Part shown: positions 16,317-24,881 of the stretch, piece after piece | How the letters are laid out: each line of letters opens with the position of its first letter | How positions within the stretch are numbered: position 1 is the first letter of the stretch | Assembly: GCA_934621295.1 (NCBI GenBank) | Contig: CAKTVB010000001.1 | Location: 124,001-188,000, forward strand | Reading direction: 5' to 3' | Length of the DNA: 64,000 bases | Source: an uncultured Collinsella sp. | GTDB taxonomy: Bacteria; Actinomycetota; Coriobacteriia; Coriobacteriales; Coriobacteriaceae | The notes under the pieces: generated by a model | Database searches by the model: none | What the model was told of the DNA's origin: nothing | What the model saw: only the letters and a program-made list of their open reading frames with translations | Position numbers and translations under genes: made by a program

Positions 16317-18029
16317 ATGTTCAGTTCTGCTGATGTTACTTGGACGCTCGTTGCGGCGTTTCTGGTCTATTTCATGCAAGCTGGCTTTGCACTGTGCGAG
16401 GCTGGTCTGACTCGTGCCAAGAACACGGGCAATATCTTGATGAAGAACCTCATGGACTTCTGCATTGGCACGCCGTGCTATTGGATCGTTGGTTTTGGCC
16501 TGATGTTTGGCGGCACGAACGCGCTTATTGGCACACTCGACCCGTTTATGCAGGGCGTATACGATTTCGGTTCGTTGCCCACATGGGTCTACGCGTTTTT
16601 CCAGACAGTCTTTTGCGCTACGGCGGCAACGATTGTCTCGGGCTCTATGGCCGAGCGCACGAACTTCAAGGCGTATGTTTTCTATTCCGCGGCGATCAGC
16701 CTGATTGTCTATCCCATCTCCGGCCATTGGATTTGGGGCGGAGGCTGGCTGGCACAGCTCGGCTTCCATGATTTTGCCGGTTCTACCGCAGTGCATTTCG
16801 TTGGCGGCGTCACCGCAGCTCTTGGCGCTTATCTGCTGGGGCCGCGCATCGGCAAGTACGACAAGAATGGCAAGCCCCGCGCAATTCTGGGCCACAACAT
16901 GCTCGCTATGGCGCTGGGCGTCTTTATCCTGTGGTTCTGCTGGTTTGGCTTTAACGGCGGCTCGACGGTCTGCCTGACCGGCGACGATGCCATGACGAGC
17001 GCTGGCCTCGTGGTCTTTAACACCAACCTTTCTGCAGCCCTTGCTACGCTTGCGGCCATGATCTTTACCTGGGCGCGCTACGGCAAGCCCGATGTCTCGC
17101 TGACGTTTAACGCGTCGCTTGCCGGTCTTGTTGCCATCACTGCTGGTTGCGATGTCGTGGACCCCTTTGGTGCTGCAATCATCGGTATCGTGGCCGGTAT
17201 CCTCGTGATTCTTTCTGTCGAGTTCTTTGACAAGGTCGTAAAGATCGACGACCCGGTTGGCGCCATCTCTGTTCACGGTGCTTGCGGCTGCTTCGGTACC
17301 CTGGCGATTGGCCTGTTCAACACCAAGACTGGCCTTTTCTATGGCGGCGGCTTGGCAACGCTGGGTGTTCAGGCTCTGGGTCTCGTCTCCGTTGCCGCAT
17401 GGGTTTTGGTCACGATGTTCATCATCTTCAAGGTGATCGACAAGGTGATCGGCCTGCGCGTGCCCGAGCAGATCGAGATCGATGGTCTCGATTTTGCCGA
17501 GCATGGTCTGCCCACGGCGTACGCCGGCTTTGCGATCTCCGATCCCACGTATGCAAACCTCGAGCTCGTGAACCCCAATGAGGGCACAGACCTGGGCGAG
17601 GACGACATCGAGAAGGCGTCTGAGGCCAAGGTCAACGCAGCGGTTCCCGTTGTCACGGCTCCGGTGTCCACGGGCATGCACAACATCTCGGTGTGCTGCA
17701 AGGCCTCTAAGCTCGACGAGCTCAAGTGCGAGCTCAACAAGATCGGCATTACCGGCATGACGGTTTCGCAGGTTACAGGCTATGGCCTGCAAAAGGGTGC
17801 CGGCGAGAAGTACCGCGGCGTCGAGGTTGATGCGCGTCTGCTGCCTAAGGTGAAGATCGAGATCGTGGTGGGCAACATCCCGTACCAGAAGGTAGTGGAT
17901 GTGATCAAGCGCGTGCTGTACACCGGACACATCGGCGACGGCAAGATCTTTGTCTACGGCGTGGAGAAGGTTTTCAAAGTCCGTACGGGCGAGGAAGACC
18001 TGCTGGCTCTGACCGATAGGGAGGAGTAG
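16317..18029 (+). CDS. amt: Ammonium transporter fused to a P-II (GlnK) domain
   Basis: A 570-residue fusion. Residues 1 to ~400 form the Amt/Mep/Rh channel with about eleven membrane helices, including GHNMLAMALGVFILW and the pore His regions. After an acidic linker, residues 454-570 are a complete P-II domain starting MHNISVCCKASK. Its T-loop motif GYGLQKGAGEKYRGVEV and GKIFVYGVEKVFKVRTGE are clear. The T-loop residue matching the uridylylated Tyr51 of GlnB/GlnK is Val504 (YRGVEV at 499-504). ATG 16317 has AAAGGGGG upstream. The P-II domain should gate the channel in cis in response to ATP/ADP and 2-oxoglutarate. Confidence 0.93.
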   Translation: MFSSADVTWTLVAAFLVYFMQAGFALCEAGLTRAKNTGNILMKNLMDFCIGTPCYWIVGFGLMFGGTNALIGTLDPFMQGVYDFGSLPTWVYAFFQTVFCATAATIVSGSMAERTNFKAYVFYSAAISLIVYPISGHWIWGGGWLAQLGFHDFAGSTAVHFVGGVTAALGAYLLGPRIGKYDKNGKPRAILGHNMLAMALGVFILWFCWFGFNGGSTVCLTGDDAMTSAGLVVFNTNLSAALATLAAMIFTWARYGKPDVSLTFNASLAGLVAITAGCDVVDPFGAAIIGIVAGILVILSVEFFDKVVKIDDPVGAISVHGACGCFGTLAIGLFNTKTGLFYGGGLATLGVQALGLVSVAAWVLVTMFIIFKVIDKVIGLRVPEQIEIDGLDFAEHGLPTAYAGFAISDPTYANLELVNPNEGTDLGEDDIEKASEAKVNAAVPVVTAPVSTGMHNISVCCKASKLDELKCELNKIGITGMTVSQVTGYGLQKGAGEKYRGVEVDARLLPKVKIEIVVGNIPYQKVVDVIKRVLYTGHIGDGKIFVYGVEKVFKVRTGEEDLLALTDREE

Positions 18030-18050
18030 CGGCTCGATAAAAACGAGTAC

Positions 18051-18087
18051 GGGCGCCTACCGCACTGCGCGGTGGGCGCCCATTTTT
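18051..18087 (+). terminator. Rho-independent terminator after the amt fusion gene
   Basis: A 13-bp stem (GGGCGCCTACCGC with GCGGTGGGCGCCC, one G-U pair) is followed by ATTTTTG. It is a strong intrinsic terminator 22 bp after the stop codon. Confidence 0.9.
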
Positions 18088-18121
18088 GTCGAGAGCCTGT
18101 GGCGAGCGATGTCTGCCGTGG

Positions 18122-18934
18122 TTAGAGCTCAATCTCGAGCGTGACCGGGCAGTGGTCGGATCCAAAGATGTCGTTGCGGATGCCCGCATCGCGAACATTT
18201 TGGGCAATCTCGTCGCTCACCAAGAAGTAGTCGATGCGCCAGCCGGCGTTGTTCTTGCGCGCGTTAAAGCGGTAGCTCCACCAGCTGTATGCGCCCGTGA
18301 CCTCGGGATTGAGCGAGCGCCAGGTATCGGTAAAGCCGGCGTCCAATAGCTCGGTGAACTTGCCTCGCTCCTCATCCGAAAAGCCGGCGTTGCCGCGGTT
18401 GGTACGGGGATTCTTGAGGTCGATCTCTTGATGGGCCACGTTAAAGTCGCCACAGGTGATGACGGGCTTGCCGGTTGTCTCCAGGCTTTTGAGGAATGCG
18501 CGGAAGGCGTCGTCCCAGGCCATGCGCACGTCCAGGCGGGCAAGCTCGTTTTGCGCGTTGGGTGTGTATACGTCCACGAACCAGAAGCGCTCGAATTCGA
18601 GGGCACACACACGGCCCTCGGCGCAGGCTTCGGCTACAAGGTCGTGCACTTCGGGCGCGGCACATTCAAGAAGGTCCGCGGCATGACGAACGGAAAGCGG
18701 CTTCTCGCGGCTGAACACGGCGGTTCCCGAATACCCCTTGCGCTCGGCATAGCTCCAGGTTTGGACATACCCCGGCAGATCGAGGTCAACCTGCCCCTCT
18801 TGCAGTTTTGTCTCCTGCAAAGCCAGGACATCGACGTTGAGCTCCTGTGCTATCTCCTCAAAGCTCGGAGACTTCTTGAGTACGGCGCGCAGGCCGTTGA
18901 CGTTCCACGAAGCAAACGAATAGTGCTGGGACAT
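18122..18934 (-). CDS. xthA: Exodeoxyribonuclease III / AP endonuclease
   Basis: A base-excision repair nuclease of the ExoIII/ExoA class, 270 residues from ATG 18934 (MSQHYSFASWNVNG). The active-site signatures are SWNVNGLRA, LQETKLQEG, the GDFNVAH motif and the terminal GSDHCPV with the catalytic Asp-His pair. The longer frame to 18997 is not used because GGAG lies six bases before ATG 18934. It is a single gene, with an A/T-rich imperfect palindrome just upstream (around 18957-18980). Confidence 0.94.
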   Translation of the reverse strand: MSQHYSFASWNVNGLRAVLKKSPSFEEIAQELNVDVLALQETKLQEGQVDLDLPGYVQTWSYAERKGYSGTAVFSREKPLSVRHAADLLECAAPEVHDLVAEACAEGRVCALEFERFWFVDVYTPNAQNELARLDVRMAWDDAFRAFLKSLETTGKPVITCGDFNVAHQEIDLKNPRTNRGNAGFSDEERGKFTELLDAGFTDTWRSLNPEVTGAYSWWSYRFNARKNNAGWRIDYFLVSDEIAQNVRDAGIRNDIFGSDHCPVTLEIEL

Positions 18935-19115
18935 AGGGTTCTCCTGAGTATTCTGGCTGGCAAAAACATCTGTTTTTGGCGAAAAATGTAATCGCAAGAA
19001 GACTAATTAATCTACGCGACCGTAAAAAGGGTCCGCGCACCCGTATAATATCCAGTTGGCGTAGAGGACCGCGCGGCCGGCGCGGTTTTCCAAAAACGTT
19101 TTAGAAAGGTTCGCG

Positions 19116-19919
19116 ATGCCGGACGCGCAAAACACAGACCAGCTCCAAGCGGCCCGCCTTGAGCTCGCATGCAAGATAGCTTCCATCCTTCTCTTTGTCG
19201 CTGCCTTTATGCTGGCCGCTGTTGGCGTGATTCATCTTGCCGTATTGCCGGGCCTGATAGAGCATCATCTGCATAATGTTGCAATCGAGATGGCGGCCCT
19301 CGCCCTGCTTCTTGCCGTTGCGAGCGTTGCCGTGGGCGTGCTGGGCCTGACGTTTGTCTCTCGCAAGTCAGATGCGAAGCGCTTGCTTGCGGCTTCGCTC
19401 GGCCTGGCTGTATTTGCGGTCGTCGGCGTTTTGCTCGCAAAATTCGGGATTCGTGGAATCTTTGGCATGGGGAGCCTTACAAGGCCCGGCGCGCTTGTTG
19501 TACTGTGCTCGACTGTTATCGCGTTCGCATGTGCGCGCACGTTGCCCAAGAAGCCTGTGGCAGAGAATGCCGAGGGTGAAGGCTCCGAGGATGCCGGCGG
19601 TGACGGAGATGTTGCCGAAGACAGCGCTGATGAGAGCGGCCTCGAGACGGGCATTGACGACGCGGATATGCAGGCTGTTGCCGATGAGGGTGGGGCCGAA
19701 GATGGCGTTACCGAGTCTGAGCCCGAGTTGAACGACGTGCCAGACGATGATGCCGCCGGCGGCGAGGATTACGCTGACGGCGAGAACCCTGGCGACGCTG
19801 CCGCCGAGGACGATGCCGCCGACACTGCTAACGCTACCCCCTCCGGCGTTGACGACTCCGCCGACGACGATGCCCCTACCCAAGGGGCTCACTTCAGCAA
19901 CTCGTGCAGCAGCCAGTAG
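19116..19919 (+). CDS. Membrane protein with long acidic low-complexity tail
   Basis: I do not recognise a family. The 267-residue protein has four hydrophobic segments in the first ~145 residues. A cytoplasmic-type tail of ~120 residues follows, dominated by Asp, Glu, Ala and Gly (for example GEDYADGENPGDAAAEDD), and is probably disordered. A ribosome site AGAAAGG lies upstream of ATG 19116, and a TATAAT box is at 19044-19049. It stands alone between xthA and the sirtuin gene. The acidic tail might bind cations or basic proteins, but nothing in the sequence proves a role. Confidence 0.7.
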   Translation: MPDAQNTDQLQAARLELACKIASILLFVAAFMLAAVGVIHLAVLPGLIEHHLHNVAIEMAALALLLAVASVAVGVLGLTFVSRKSDAKRLLAASLGLAVFAVVGVLLAKFGIRGIFGMGSLTRPGALVVLCSTVIAFACARTLPKKPVAENAEGEGSEDAGGDGDVAEDSADESGLETGIDDADMQAVADEGGAEDGVTESEPELNDVPDDDAAGGEDYADGENPGDAAAEDDAADTANATPSGVDDSADDDAPTQGAHFSNSCSSQ

Positions 19920-19991
19920 CCGCCCCTCTCTCACGAAGCCCATCCACACACTTGTGCGCTATGCTGAATCAAGGCAAACAAGGAGGCGCAC

Positions 19992-20744
19992 ATGGCAGAG
20001 GCTATAACCAATGCCGCCGAGGCCCAGCAGGCCCTGGCGAGGTTGTTCGAGACGCACGAGCACGCGGTGTTCTTTGGTGGCGCAGGCGTGTCCACGGCGA
20101 GCGGAATCCCGGATTTTCGCAGCGTAGACGGCTTGTATCACCAGCAGTTCGACTATCCGCCCGAGACGATGCTCTCGCACTCGTTCTTCGTGTCCCATAA
20201 GCCGGACTTCTACAATTTCTATCGCAAGAAGATGATCGCGCTCGACGCGCGGCCCAATCGTGCGCACACCAAGCTCGCTGAGCTGGAAGCTGCGGGCAAG
20301 CTCGATGCCGTGGTGACGCAAAACATCGACGGCCTTCACCAGATGGCGGGCTCGAAGAACGTCTTCGAGCTGCACGGTTCGGTGCATCGCAACGTTTGCC
20401 AGCGCTGCGGACAAACCTACGACGCCGCGTGGATCATGGCTCGTGAGCACGAGGATGTGCAGGGCGTGCCCGTGTGCCCCCTGTGCCGTGGCGAGATCAA
20501 GCCCGATGTCGTTTTGTACGAGGAGCCCCTCGACGATAACGTGGTCAACGGCGCGGTGGATGCCATTGCCCATGCGGATACGCTCATCATCGGTGGTACT
20601 TCGCTTGTGGTCTATCCGGCGGCGGGCCTCACGCGCTTCTTTAACGGCGACAAGCTCGTGATCATCAACCGCGATCCCACGCCGCAAGACCGCAATGCCG
20701 ACCTCTTGATTTCCTGCGACATTGCAGCCGCCTTCGATTTTTAA
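19992..20744 (+). CDS. cobB: NAD-dependent protein deacetylase, Sir2 family
   Basis: A sirtuin of 250 residues that removes acyl groups from lysines using NAD+. The NAD-binding GAGVSTASGIPDFRS is at 30-44, TQNIDGLH at 109-116 and the catalytic His128 in LHGS. Zinc ligands are Cys136/Cys139 and Cys162/Cys165. The Tyr-x-x-Arg pair typical of desuccinylases is not seen, so deacetylase activity is the better guess. Ribosome site AAGGAGG. It precedes the folate gene by about 115 bp, with a promoter-like TACAAT (20759-20764) in between, so it is probably its own unit. Confidence 0.93.
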   Translation: MAEAITNAAEAQQALARLFETHEHAVFFGGAGVSTASGIPDFRSVDGLYHQQFDYPPETMLSHSFFVSHKPDFYNFYRKKMIALDARPNRAHTKLAELEAAGKLDAVVTQNIDGLHQMAGSKNVFELHGSVHRNVCQRCGQTYDAAWIMAREHEDVQGVPVCPLCRGEIKPDVVLYEEPLDDNVVNGAVDAIAHADTLIIGGTSLVVYPAAGLTRFFNGDKLVIINRDPTPQDRNADLLISCDIAAAFDF

Positions 20745-20769
20745 GTCTCTCAGGCGGATACAATAGAGT

Positions 20770-20801
20770 GCCGTGCCCGCGCTTGCTTGCACGGGCACGG
20801 C
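20770..20801 (+). promoter_or_regulatory. GC-rich hairpin in the 5' leader of folP-folK
   Basis: GCCGTGCCCG (20770-20779) pairs with CGGGCACGGC (20792-20801) around a 12-nt loop. It lies just after a TACAAT -10-like box (20759-20764) and about 60 bp before the start codon. It would be at the very 5' end of the mRNA, with no T-run, so it fits a stabilising or regulatory leader hairpin better than a terminator. Confidence 0.5.
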
Positions 20802-20860
20802 AACACATCATCGCCCCGGCGGTCTGACCGCCGGTTTGTACGGTTTTCGAAAGGACATCT

Positions 20861-22630
20861 ATGGCTCACGACACCAAGGTCTGGCGCTGCGGGAAGTACG
20901 AGCTCAAGTTTGACCGCCCGCGCATCATGGGCGTGCTCAACGTTACGCCCGATTCCTTTAGCGACGGCGGCGAGCACATGGATACCGAGGCGGCCATCGC
21001 TTACGGCCTCAAGATGCTCGACGTCGGTGCCGACATCATCGACGTGGGCGGAGAGTCCACGCGTCCCGGCTTCACGCCTGTCTCGCCCGACGAGGAGGCC
21101 CGCCGCGTGCTGCCGGTGATCCGTGCGCTTGCGCAGCGAGGGGCCATCGTCTCGGTCGACACGCGCCATGTCGAGGTTGCCAAGGCTGCTGTGCGCGTGG
21201 GCGCCTCGATCGTCAACGACGTGACGGGCTTCACCGACCCCAAGATGCTCGACTTCGTGACAACGAACAACTGCGGTGTGGTGGTCATGCACGCGGGCGA
21301 GCTTACCGCGCCCGCGCATGCGCACACCGCCGTGCAGCTGGATACCTCTGCCGCCGCTTTTGTGGCCGAGAAAGCCCGCGCCGCCGCAGAGAGCGCGGTC
21401 GCGGCGCGTAAAAGCCGCAATACCAAGCGCAGCCTGATCCAGCCCCTGCTTCCCTTTGACGAGCTACCGGCGGACATTGTGCCCGAGAAGAGCGATAAGA
21501 AAAAGCCTGCTAAGGGTGAGGGTGCTGCCGTTAATGACACCGAGGCAACAGGTGCCGAGGTGCCGTCCGACGCTCCTTCCGCCGAGGCCATCGGTGCGGC
21601 GCTCGCTGGTTCTGCCATCGAAACCACCGCTGCCGCGGTTGTTGCCGAAACCGCCCAGTCCGAGCCCGATGCGTTGGCTGCCGTCATGGCTCGCTCCGTG
21701 CATCGCGAAGAAGCCTACGTGAGCACCTCGCAGCTGCGCCGCTTCACCATGCCCGATTCTGCTCCCATCATGCGCCGCGTCATGGGCTTTTTGTCCGATC
21801 AAGCGCGCGCCCTTATGCAGGCGGGCGTGGCGCGCGAGCGCATCTGCATCGATCCGGGCGCCGGCTTTGGCAAGACTGCGAACGAGGACATCATCATCCA
21901 GCGCGAGACGGCCAAGATGGCCTCGCTCGGTTATCCGCTGCTGTGCGCAGTTTCGCGCAAGCGCTTTGTAGGCACCGTCTCGGGCGTGGCAGATGCCACC
22001 GAGCGCGACGCTGCCACCTTTGGCGTATGCCTGGGTGCCATCCAGGCCGGTGCGAACATCGTGCGCGTACATGACGTGGCCGGCTTCGCGCAGTTCCTCA
22101 ATGGCTATTGGGCGGTTGCCAAGCCGCAGCCGCGCCGCGCGTTCGTGGCCCTTGGCTCCAACCTGGGCCGCCGTTTGGATAACATTCGCGCTGCCAAGGA
22201 CCTCATTGCCGAGATTCCCATGACCTGCGTCTCCAACTGCTCGCGCATCTACGAGAGCGAACCTGCCTATGAGGAGCGCCAGGAGCCCTTTGCCAACGCT
22301 GTTATCGAGATCCGCACCGAGCTTGCTCCGCTTATCCTGCTGGATCAGCTCATGGAGGTCGAGAACAAGCTAGGCCGCAATCGCACCAAGAGCGCACGTG
22401 CCAACGGGCCGCGCACGCTCGATTGCGACCTTTTGTGGATGGAAGGCGAGATCCACGGCGGCGACAAGCTGCGCCTGCCGCATCCCAAGCTGGGCGAGCG
22501 CGACTTTGTGCTCATTCCCCTCGAGGACCTCATGCACGACCCGGCGCGTTTCTTCCGCTATGAGGGCGTGGACGTGAAGGAGCCTGAGGACCGCGTGGGC
22601 CATATCGTGGGCGAGCTGGGTTCACTGTAG
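20861..22630 (+). CDS. folP-folK: Dihydropteroate synthase - HPPK fusion with a large insert
   Basis: One 589-residue chain carrying two folate-pathway steps. Residues ~20-150 and ~297-415 form the DHPS barrel: GVLNVTPDSFSDGG, DVGGESTRPG, VSVDTRH, DPGAGFGK, VSRKRFVG, VRVHDV. Residues ~427-560 are HPPK: FVALGSNLGRR, ESEPAY and GPRTLDCDLLW with the catalytic aspartates. Between residues ~150 and 296 an Ala/Glu/Lys-rich insert splits the DHPS domain after VVMHAGE, with a basic stretch (KSDKKKPAKG). Such an insert is unusual. The order makes 7,8-dihydropteroate from hydroxymethyl-dihydropterin. No folE or folB is in the window. Confidence 0.93.
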   Translation: MAHDTKVWRCGKYELKFDRPRIMGVLNVTPDSFSDGGEHMDTEAAIAYGLKMLDVGADIIDVGGESTRPGFTPVSPDEEARRVLPVIRALAQRGAIVSVDTRHVEVAKAAVRVGASIVNDVTGFTDPKMLDFVTTNNCGVVVMHAGELTAPAHAHTAVQLDTSAAAFVAEKARAAAESAVAARKSRNTKRSLIQPLLPFDELPADIVPEKSDKKKPAKGEGAAVNDTEATGAEVPSDAPSAEAIGAALAGSAIETTAAAVVAETAQSEPDALAAVMARSVHREEAYVSTSQLRRFTMPDSAPIMRRVMGFLSDQARALMQAGVARERICIDPGAGFGKTANEDIIIQRETAKMASLGYPLLCAVSRKRFVGTVSGVADATERDAATFGVCLGAIQAGANIVRVHDVAGFAQFLNGYWAVAKPQPRRAFVALGSNLGRRLDNIRAAKDLIAEIPMTCVSNCSRIYESEPAYEERQEPFANAVIEIRTELAPLILLDQLMEVENKLGRNRTKSARANGPRTLDCDLLWMEGEIHGGDKLRLPHPKLGERDFVLIPLEDLMHDPARFFRYEGVDVKEPEDRVGHIVGELGSL

Positions 22631-22641
22631 TTTTGTTTGAG

Positions 22642-22700
22642 CAAACCCCGTTTGGGCGGCAGGCGCGGACAGCTGCCTTGCTGCTCAAACGGGGTGTTTT
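22642..22700 (+). terminator. Terminator after folP-folK
   Basis: AAACCCCGTTTG near the stop pairs with CAAACGGGGTGTTTT, with an inner GGCAG/CTGCC stem. The right arm runs into GTGTTTTA. It separates folP-folK from birA and lies just before the birA ribosome site. Confidence 0.7.
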
Positions 22701-22717
22701 ATGTTGAAGGAGTGTTT

Positions 22718-23554
22718 GTGGGCGAGATGATGGCTGGCGAGCTGCCGCAGATTGTGTTTGAGGAGTCGGTGACATCGACCAACGACGTGGCGATTGAGCG
22801 CGGCCGCGAGGGGGCACCGCACGGCTGGTGCGCGTGCGCGCAGGAGCAGACGGCAGGCCGCGGCAGGCGCGGGCATGTCTGGTCCTCGCCTGCGGGGAGT
22901 CTCTACCTTTCTTGCGTGCTGCGTCCCGGCGTTCGCATGCAGGAGTTCACGGCGCTGCCGGCGGTGTGCGCGATGGGCGTAATCGACGTGTTGCGTGAGG
23001 TTGGCCTGGCTGAGCGCGTGGGCATCAAGTGGCCCAACGACATCGTGGTTCGCACTGCGGCGGGGGAGGACGAGCCTTTCGATCGCAAGCTTGCTGGCAT
23101 CTTGGTAGAGGCCAAGGCGAGTGCCGACGGTCCCTTTGCCGTGGTGGGGCTGGGGGTCAACCTGCATCCGCTGACGGTTGAGGGCGAGGGCTCGCAGGTG
23201 AGCCCACTGGCACTGGAGCCTATCTCGTTTGACGAGCTGATGGGAGAGGGCGACTGCCCTGATATGCATAAGCTTGCCGGCATGTTGCGCGATGCGATGG
23301 TTGCTCGTGTGGATGCCTGGGCTGCCAAGATGGCCACGATGCCGGCTGGCATGGGTCCCATGGCGCCGATTCTTTCCGAGTACTTCGACATGGTGCCCAT
23401 GCTGGGCAAACAGGTTGCCGTGATCGCGCCGACGGGTCATGTGATGGATACGGGCACATTTTCTGGCCTGGACATCTGGGGCCGTGCGGTGGTCATCACG
23501 CCTGCAGGCGAGCAGAACTATCCTTCGGAGGCCGTAAGTTTAAGGCAGATTTAG
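22718..23554 (+). CDS. birA: Biotin--[acetyl-CoA-carboxylase] ligase, no HTH domain
   Basis: Attaches biotin to carboxylase or decarboxylase subunits through biotinyl-AMP. At 278 residues from GTG 22718 it contains the catalytic domain only; the N-terminal repressor HTH of E. coli BirA is absent (group I ligase). Motifs: ESVTSTND, the biotinyl-AMP loop GRGRRGHVWSSPAG, KWPNDIVV and VGLGVNLHP. GTG 22718 is chosen because GAAGGAG lies six bases upstream; the longer frame overlaps the terminator. It converges with coaX, leaving only 12 bp between the stops. Confidence 0.93.
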   Translation: MGEMMAGELPQIVFEESVTSTNDVAIERGREGAPHGWCACAQEQTAGRGRRGHVWSSPAGSLYLSCVLRPGVRMQEFTALPAVCAMGVIDVLREVGLAERVGIKWPNDIVVRTAAGEDEPFDRKLAGILVEAKASADGPFAVVGLGVNLHPLTVEGEGSQVSPLALEPISFDELMGEGDCPDMHKLAGMLRDAMVARVDAWAAKMATMPAGMGPMAPILSEYFDMVPMLGKQVAVIAPTGHVMDTGTFSGLDIWGRAVVITPAGEQNYPSEAVSLRQI

Positions 23555-23566
23555 GGGCGTGTCGCG

Positions 23567-24334
23567 CTATTCCGTCATACGGCGGTAGATCTCGCGGATG
23601 CCGCGCAGGGTGAGCTGGTTGTCGATGATGTCGAAGACATCGGTCGATTGCGCCACCACGCTGCTAAGGCCGCCTGTGGCGATAACGCGGGCGTCGGGCG
23701 CGCCAAGCTCGTTTTTAATGCGGGCCACAAGACCTTCTGCCATAGCGGCAGCGCCGATCACGGCACCGCTTTGCACGCACTCGACGGTGTTGCGCCCAAT
23801 GGCATGGGCGGGGGATTCGAGCGGAACGCTTGCCAGTTTGGAGGCACGTGCGGTAAGGGCGTCCATGGAGATGCGGATACCGGGGGCGATGGATCCGCCG
23901 ATATAATAGCCCTCGTTGTCGATGACATCGATATTGGTGGCGGTGCCAAAGTCGACCACGATGGCGGGTGCGCCGTAGAAGGTCTCGGCGGCAACGGCAT
24001 TGGCAATGCGGTCGGCACCGACTTCGGCGGGGTTTGCTACGCGCAGTTTGGTCGCCTGCGCCGTTTGGGCTCCCACGACCACGGCGGTTGCCGTAAGGCG
24101 TGCCGCTACGGCATGCCACTCGCGCGAGAGCTCGGGTACTACGCCGGCAAAAGCGATGGCCTTGACCTGGCTAAGGTCCAGGCCAGACATGTGGAAGTAA
24201 CCCTCGAGACGCATGTGGACCTCGTCGGCCGTGAAGGTGCGATCGGTGGGCATGCGCCAGGAGTGGACAAGGTCGTCTCCGTCAAACAGGCCGAGGGCGG
24301 TTTGCGTGTTTCCCATATCCACAGCTAAAAGCAT
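23567..24334 (-). CDS. coaX: Type III pantothenate kinase
   Basis: First step of coenzyme A synthesis from pantothenate. The protein has 255 residues from ATG 24334, with the ASKHA-fold phosphate-1 motif AVDMGNTQTALGLF at the N-terminus, then GADRIANAVAA and the phosphate-2 region VVDFGTATNIDVID. GGSIAPGIRIS and ATGGLSSVVA complete the family pattern. AGGGAAACTC precedes the ATG, while the longer frame to 24382 has no ribosome site. It ends tail to tail with birA without a clear terminator between them. Confidence 0.94.
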   Translation of the reverse strand: MLLAVDMGNTQTALGLFDGDDLVHSWRMPTDRTFTADEVHMRLEGYFHMSGLDLSQVKAIAFAGVVPELSREWHAVAARLTATAVVVGAQTAQATKLRVANPAEVGADRIANAVAAETFYGAPAIVVDFGTATNIDVIDNEGYYIGGSIAPGIRISMDALTARASKLASVPLESPAHAIGRNTVECVQSGAVIGAAAMAEGLVARIKNELGAPDARVIATGGLSSVVAQSTDVFDIIDNQLTLRGIREIYRRMTE

Positions 24335-24492
24335 GAGTTTCCCTTCGTGTGCCGCATGTGCAATGCAAATGTTTCGCGTCAATTGTATACTTCGAGCTCG
24401 CCGTTATGCAGCTCGACGGGGCGCTGGGTTCACGTCAATTGTGGATAAAATGCCTTAAATTGTGGAGATGCTCGTGTAAACAGAGTTTCTTC

Positions 24493-24521
24493 TTGCATGG
24501 GCCGTACGTGCATCGTAATAT
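24493..24521 (+). promoter_or_regulatory. Promoter of the initiator tRNA gene
   Basis: -35 TTGCAT (24493-24498) and -10 TAATAT (24516-24521), with a 17-bp spacer. The predicted start near 24528 is about 25 nt before the mature tRNA. Confidence 0.7.
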
Positions 24522-24552
24522 ACTTTCTTGCGCACGAGGTGCGTCCAGACAT

Positions 24553-24629
24553 TGCGGGGTGGAGCAGTCTGGTAGCTCGCCGGGCTCATAACCCGGAGGT
24601 CGTAGGTTCAAATCCTGCCCCCGCGACCA
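24553..24629 (+). tRNA. Initiator tRNA-fMet (CAT)
   Basis: The full cloverleaf can be drawn: acceptor TGCGGGG/CCCCGCG, D stem GAGC/GCTC, anticodon stem CCGGG/CCCGG with loop CTCATAA, T stem GTAGG/CCTGC, and encoded A73-CCA. Initiator features are the three G-C pairs next to the anticodon loop and the A11-U24 pair. Position 1-72 is U-G, a weak pair in place of the usual C-A mismatch. It is 77 nt with CCA and is followed by a strong terminator. Confidence 0.96.
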
Positions 24630-24641
24630 AGAATTTTGTAG

Positions 24642-24671
24642 CCCGGAAGCTTAACGGCTTCCGGGTTTTTT
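24642..24671 (+). terminator. Terminator of tRNA-fMet
   Basis: CCCGGAAGC pairs with GCTTCCGGG around a short loop (24642-24665), followed by TTTTTT. The region from here to 24881 contains no gene I can support. Confidence 0.93.
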
Positions 24672-24881
24672 GTTGCTGATTGCCAGCACTGCTGTTTGTT
24701 CGCCCTGACGCTGATTTACCCCTGCCTAAGGCGCCGCGCTGCCAAATGGGGGCAAAGCTGCCAGCGGAAGGCTCATTATTCCCGGCGACGAACAAATCCT
24801 GCTTCACGCCCCGGGCCTCCCACGATCCCTATTCGTGTTCCCTTTGGCACATGCTTACCCGAGCGCCGTCGCGTTGGCGGG

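Noticed and set aside
16131..17930. 599-codon minus-strand frame opposite the amt fusion gene
   Set aside because: Complement of a clearly conserved channel gene; composition is rich in His, Arg and Asp as expected for shadow frames.
24586..24807. 73-codon minus-strand frame ending in a GFEPTTSGL-like peptide over the tRNA
   Set aside because: This peptide is the well-known artefact of translating a tRNA T-arm and acceptor antisense.
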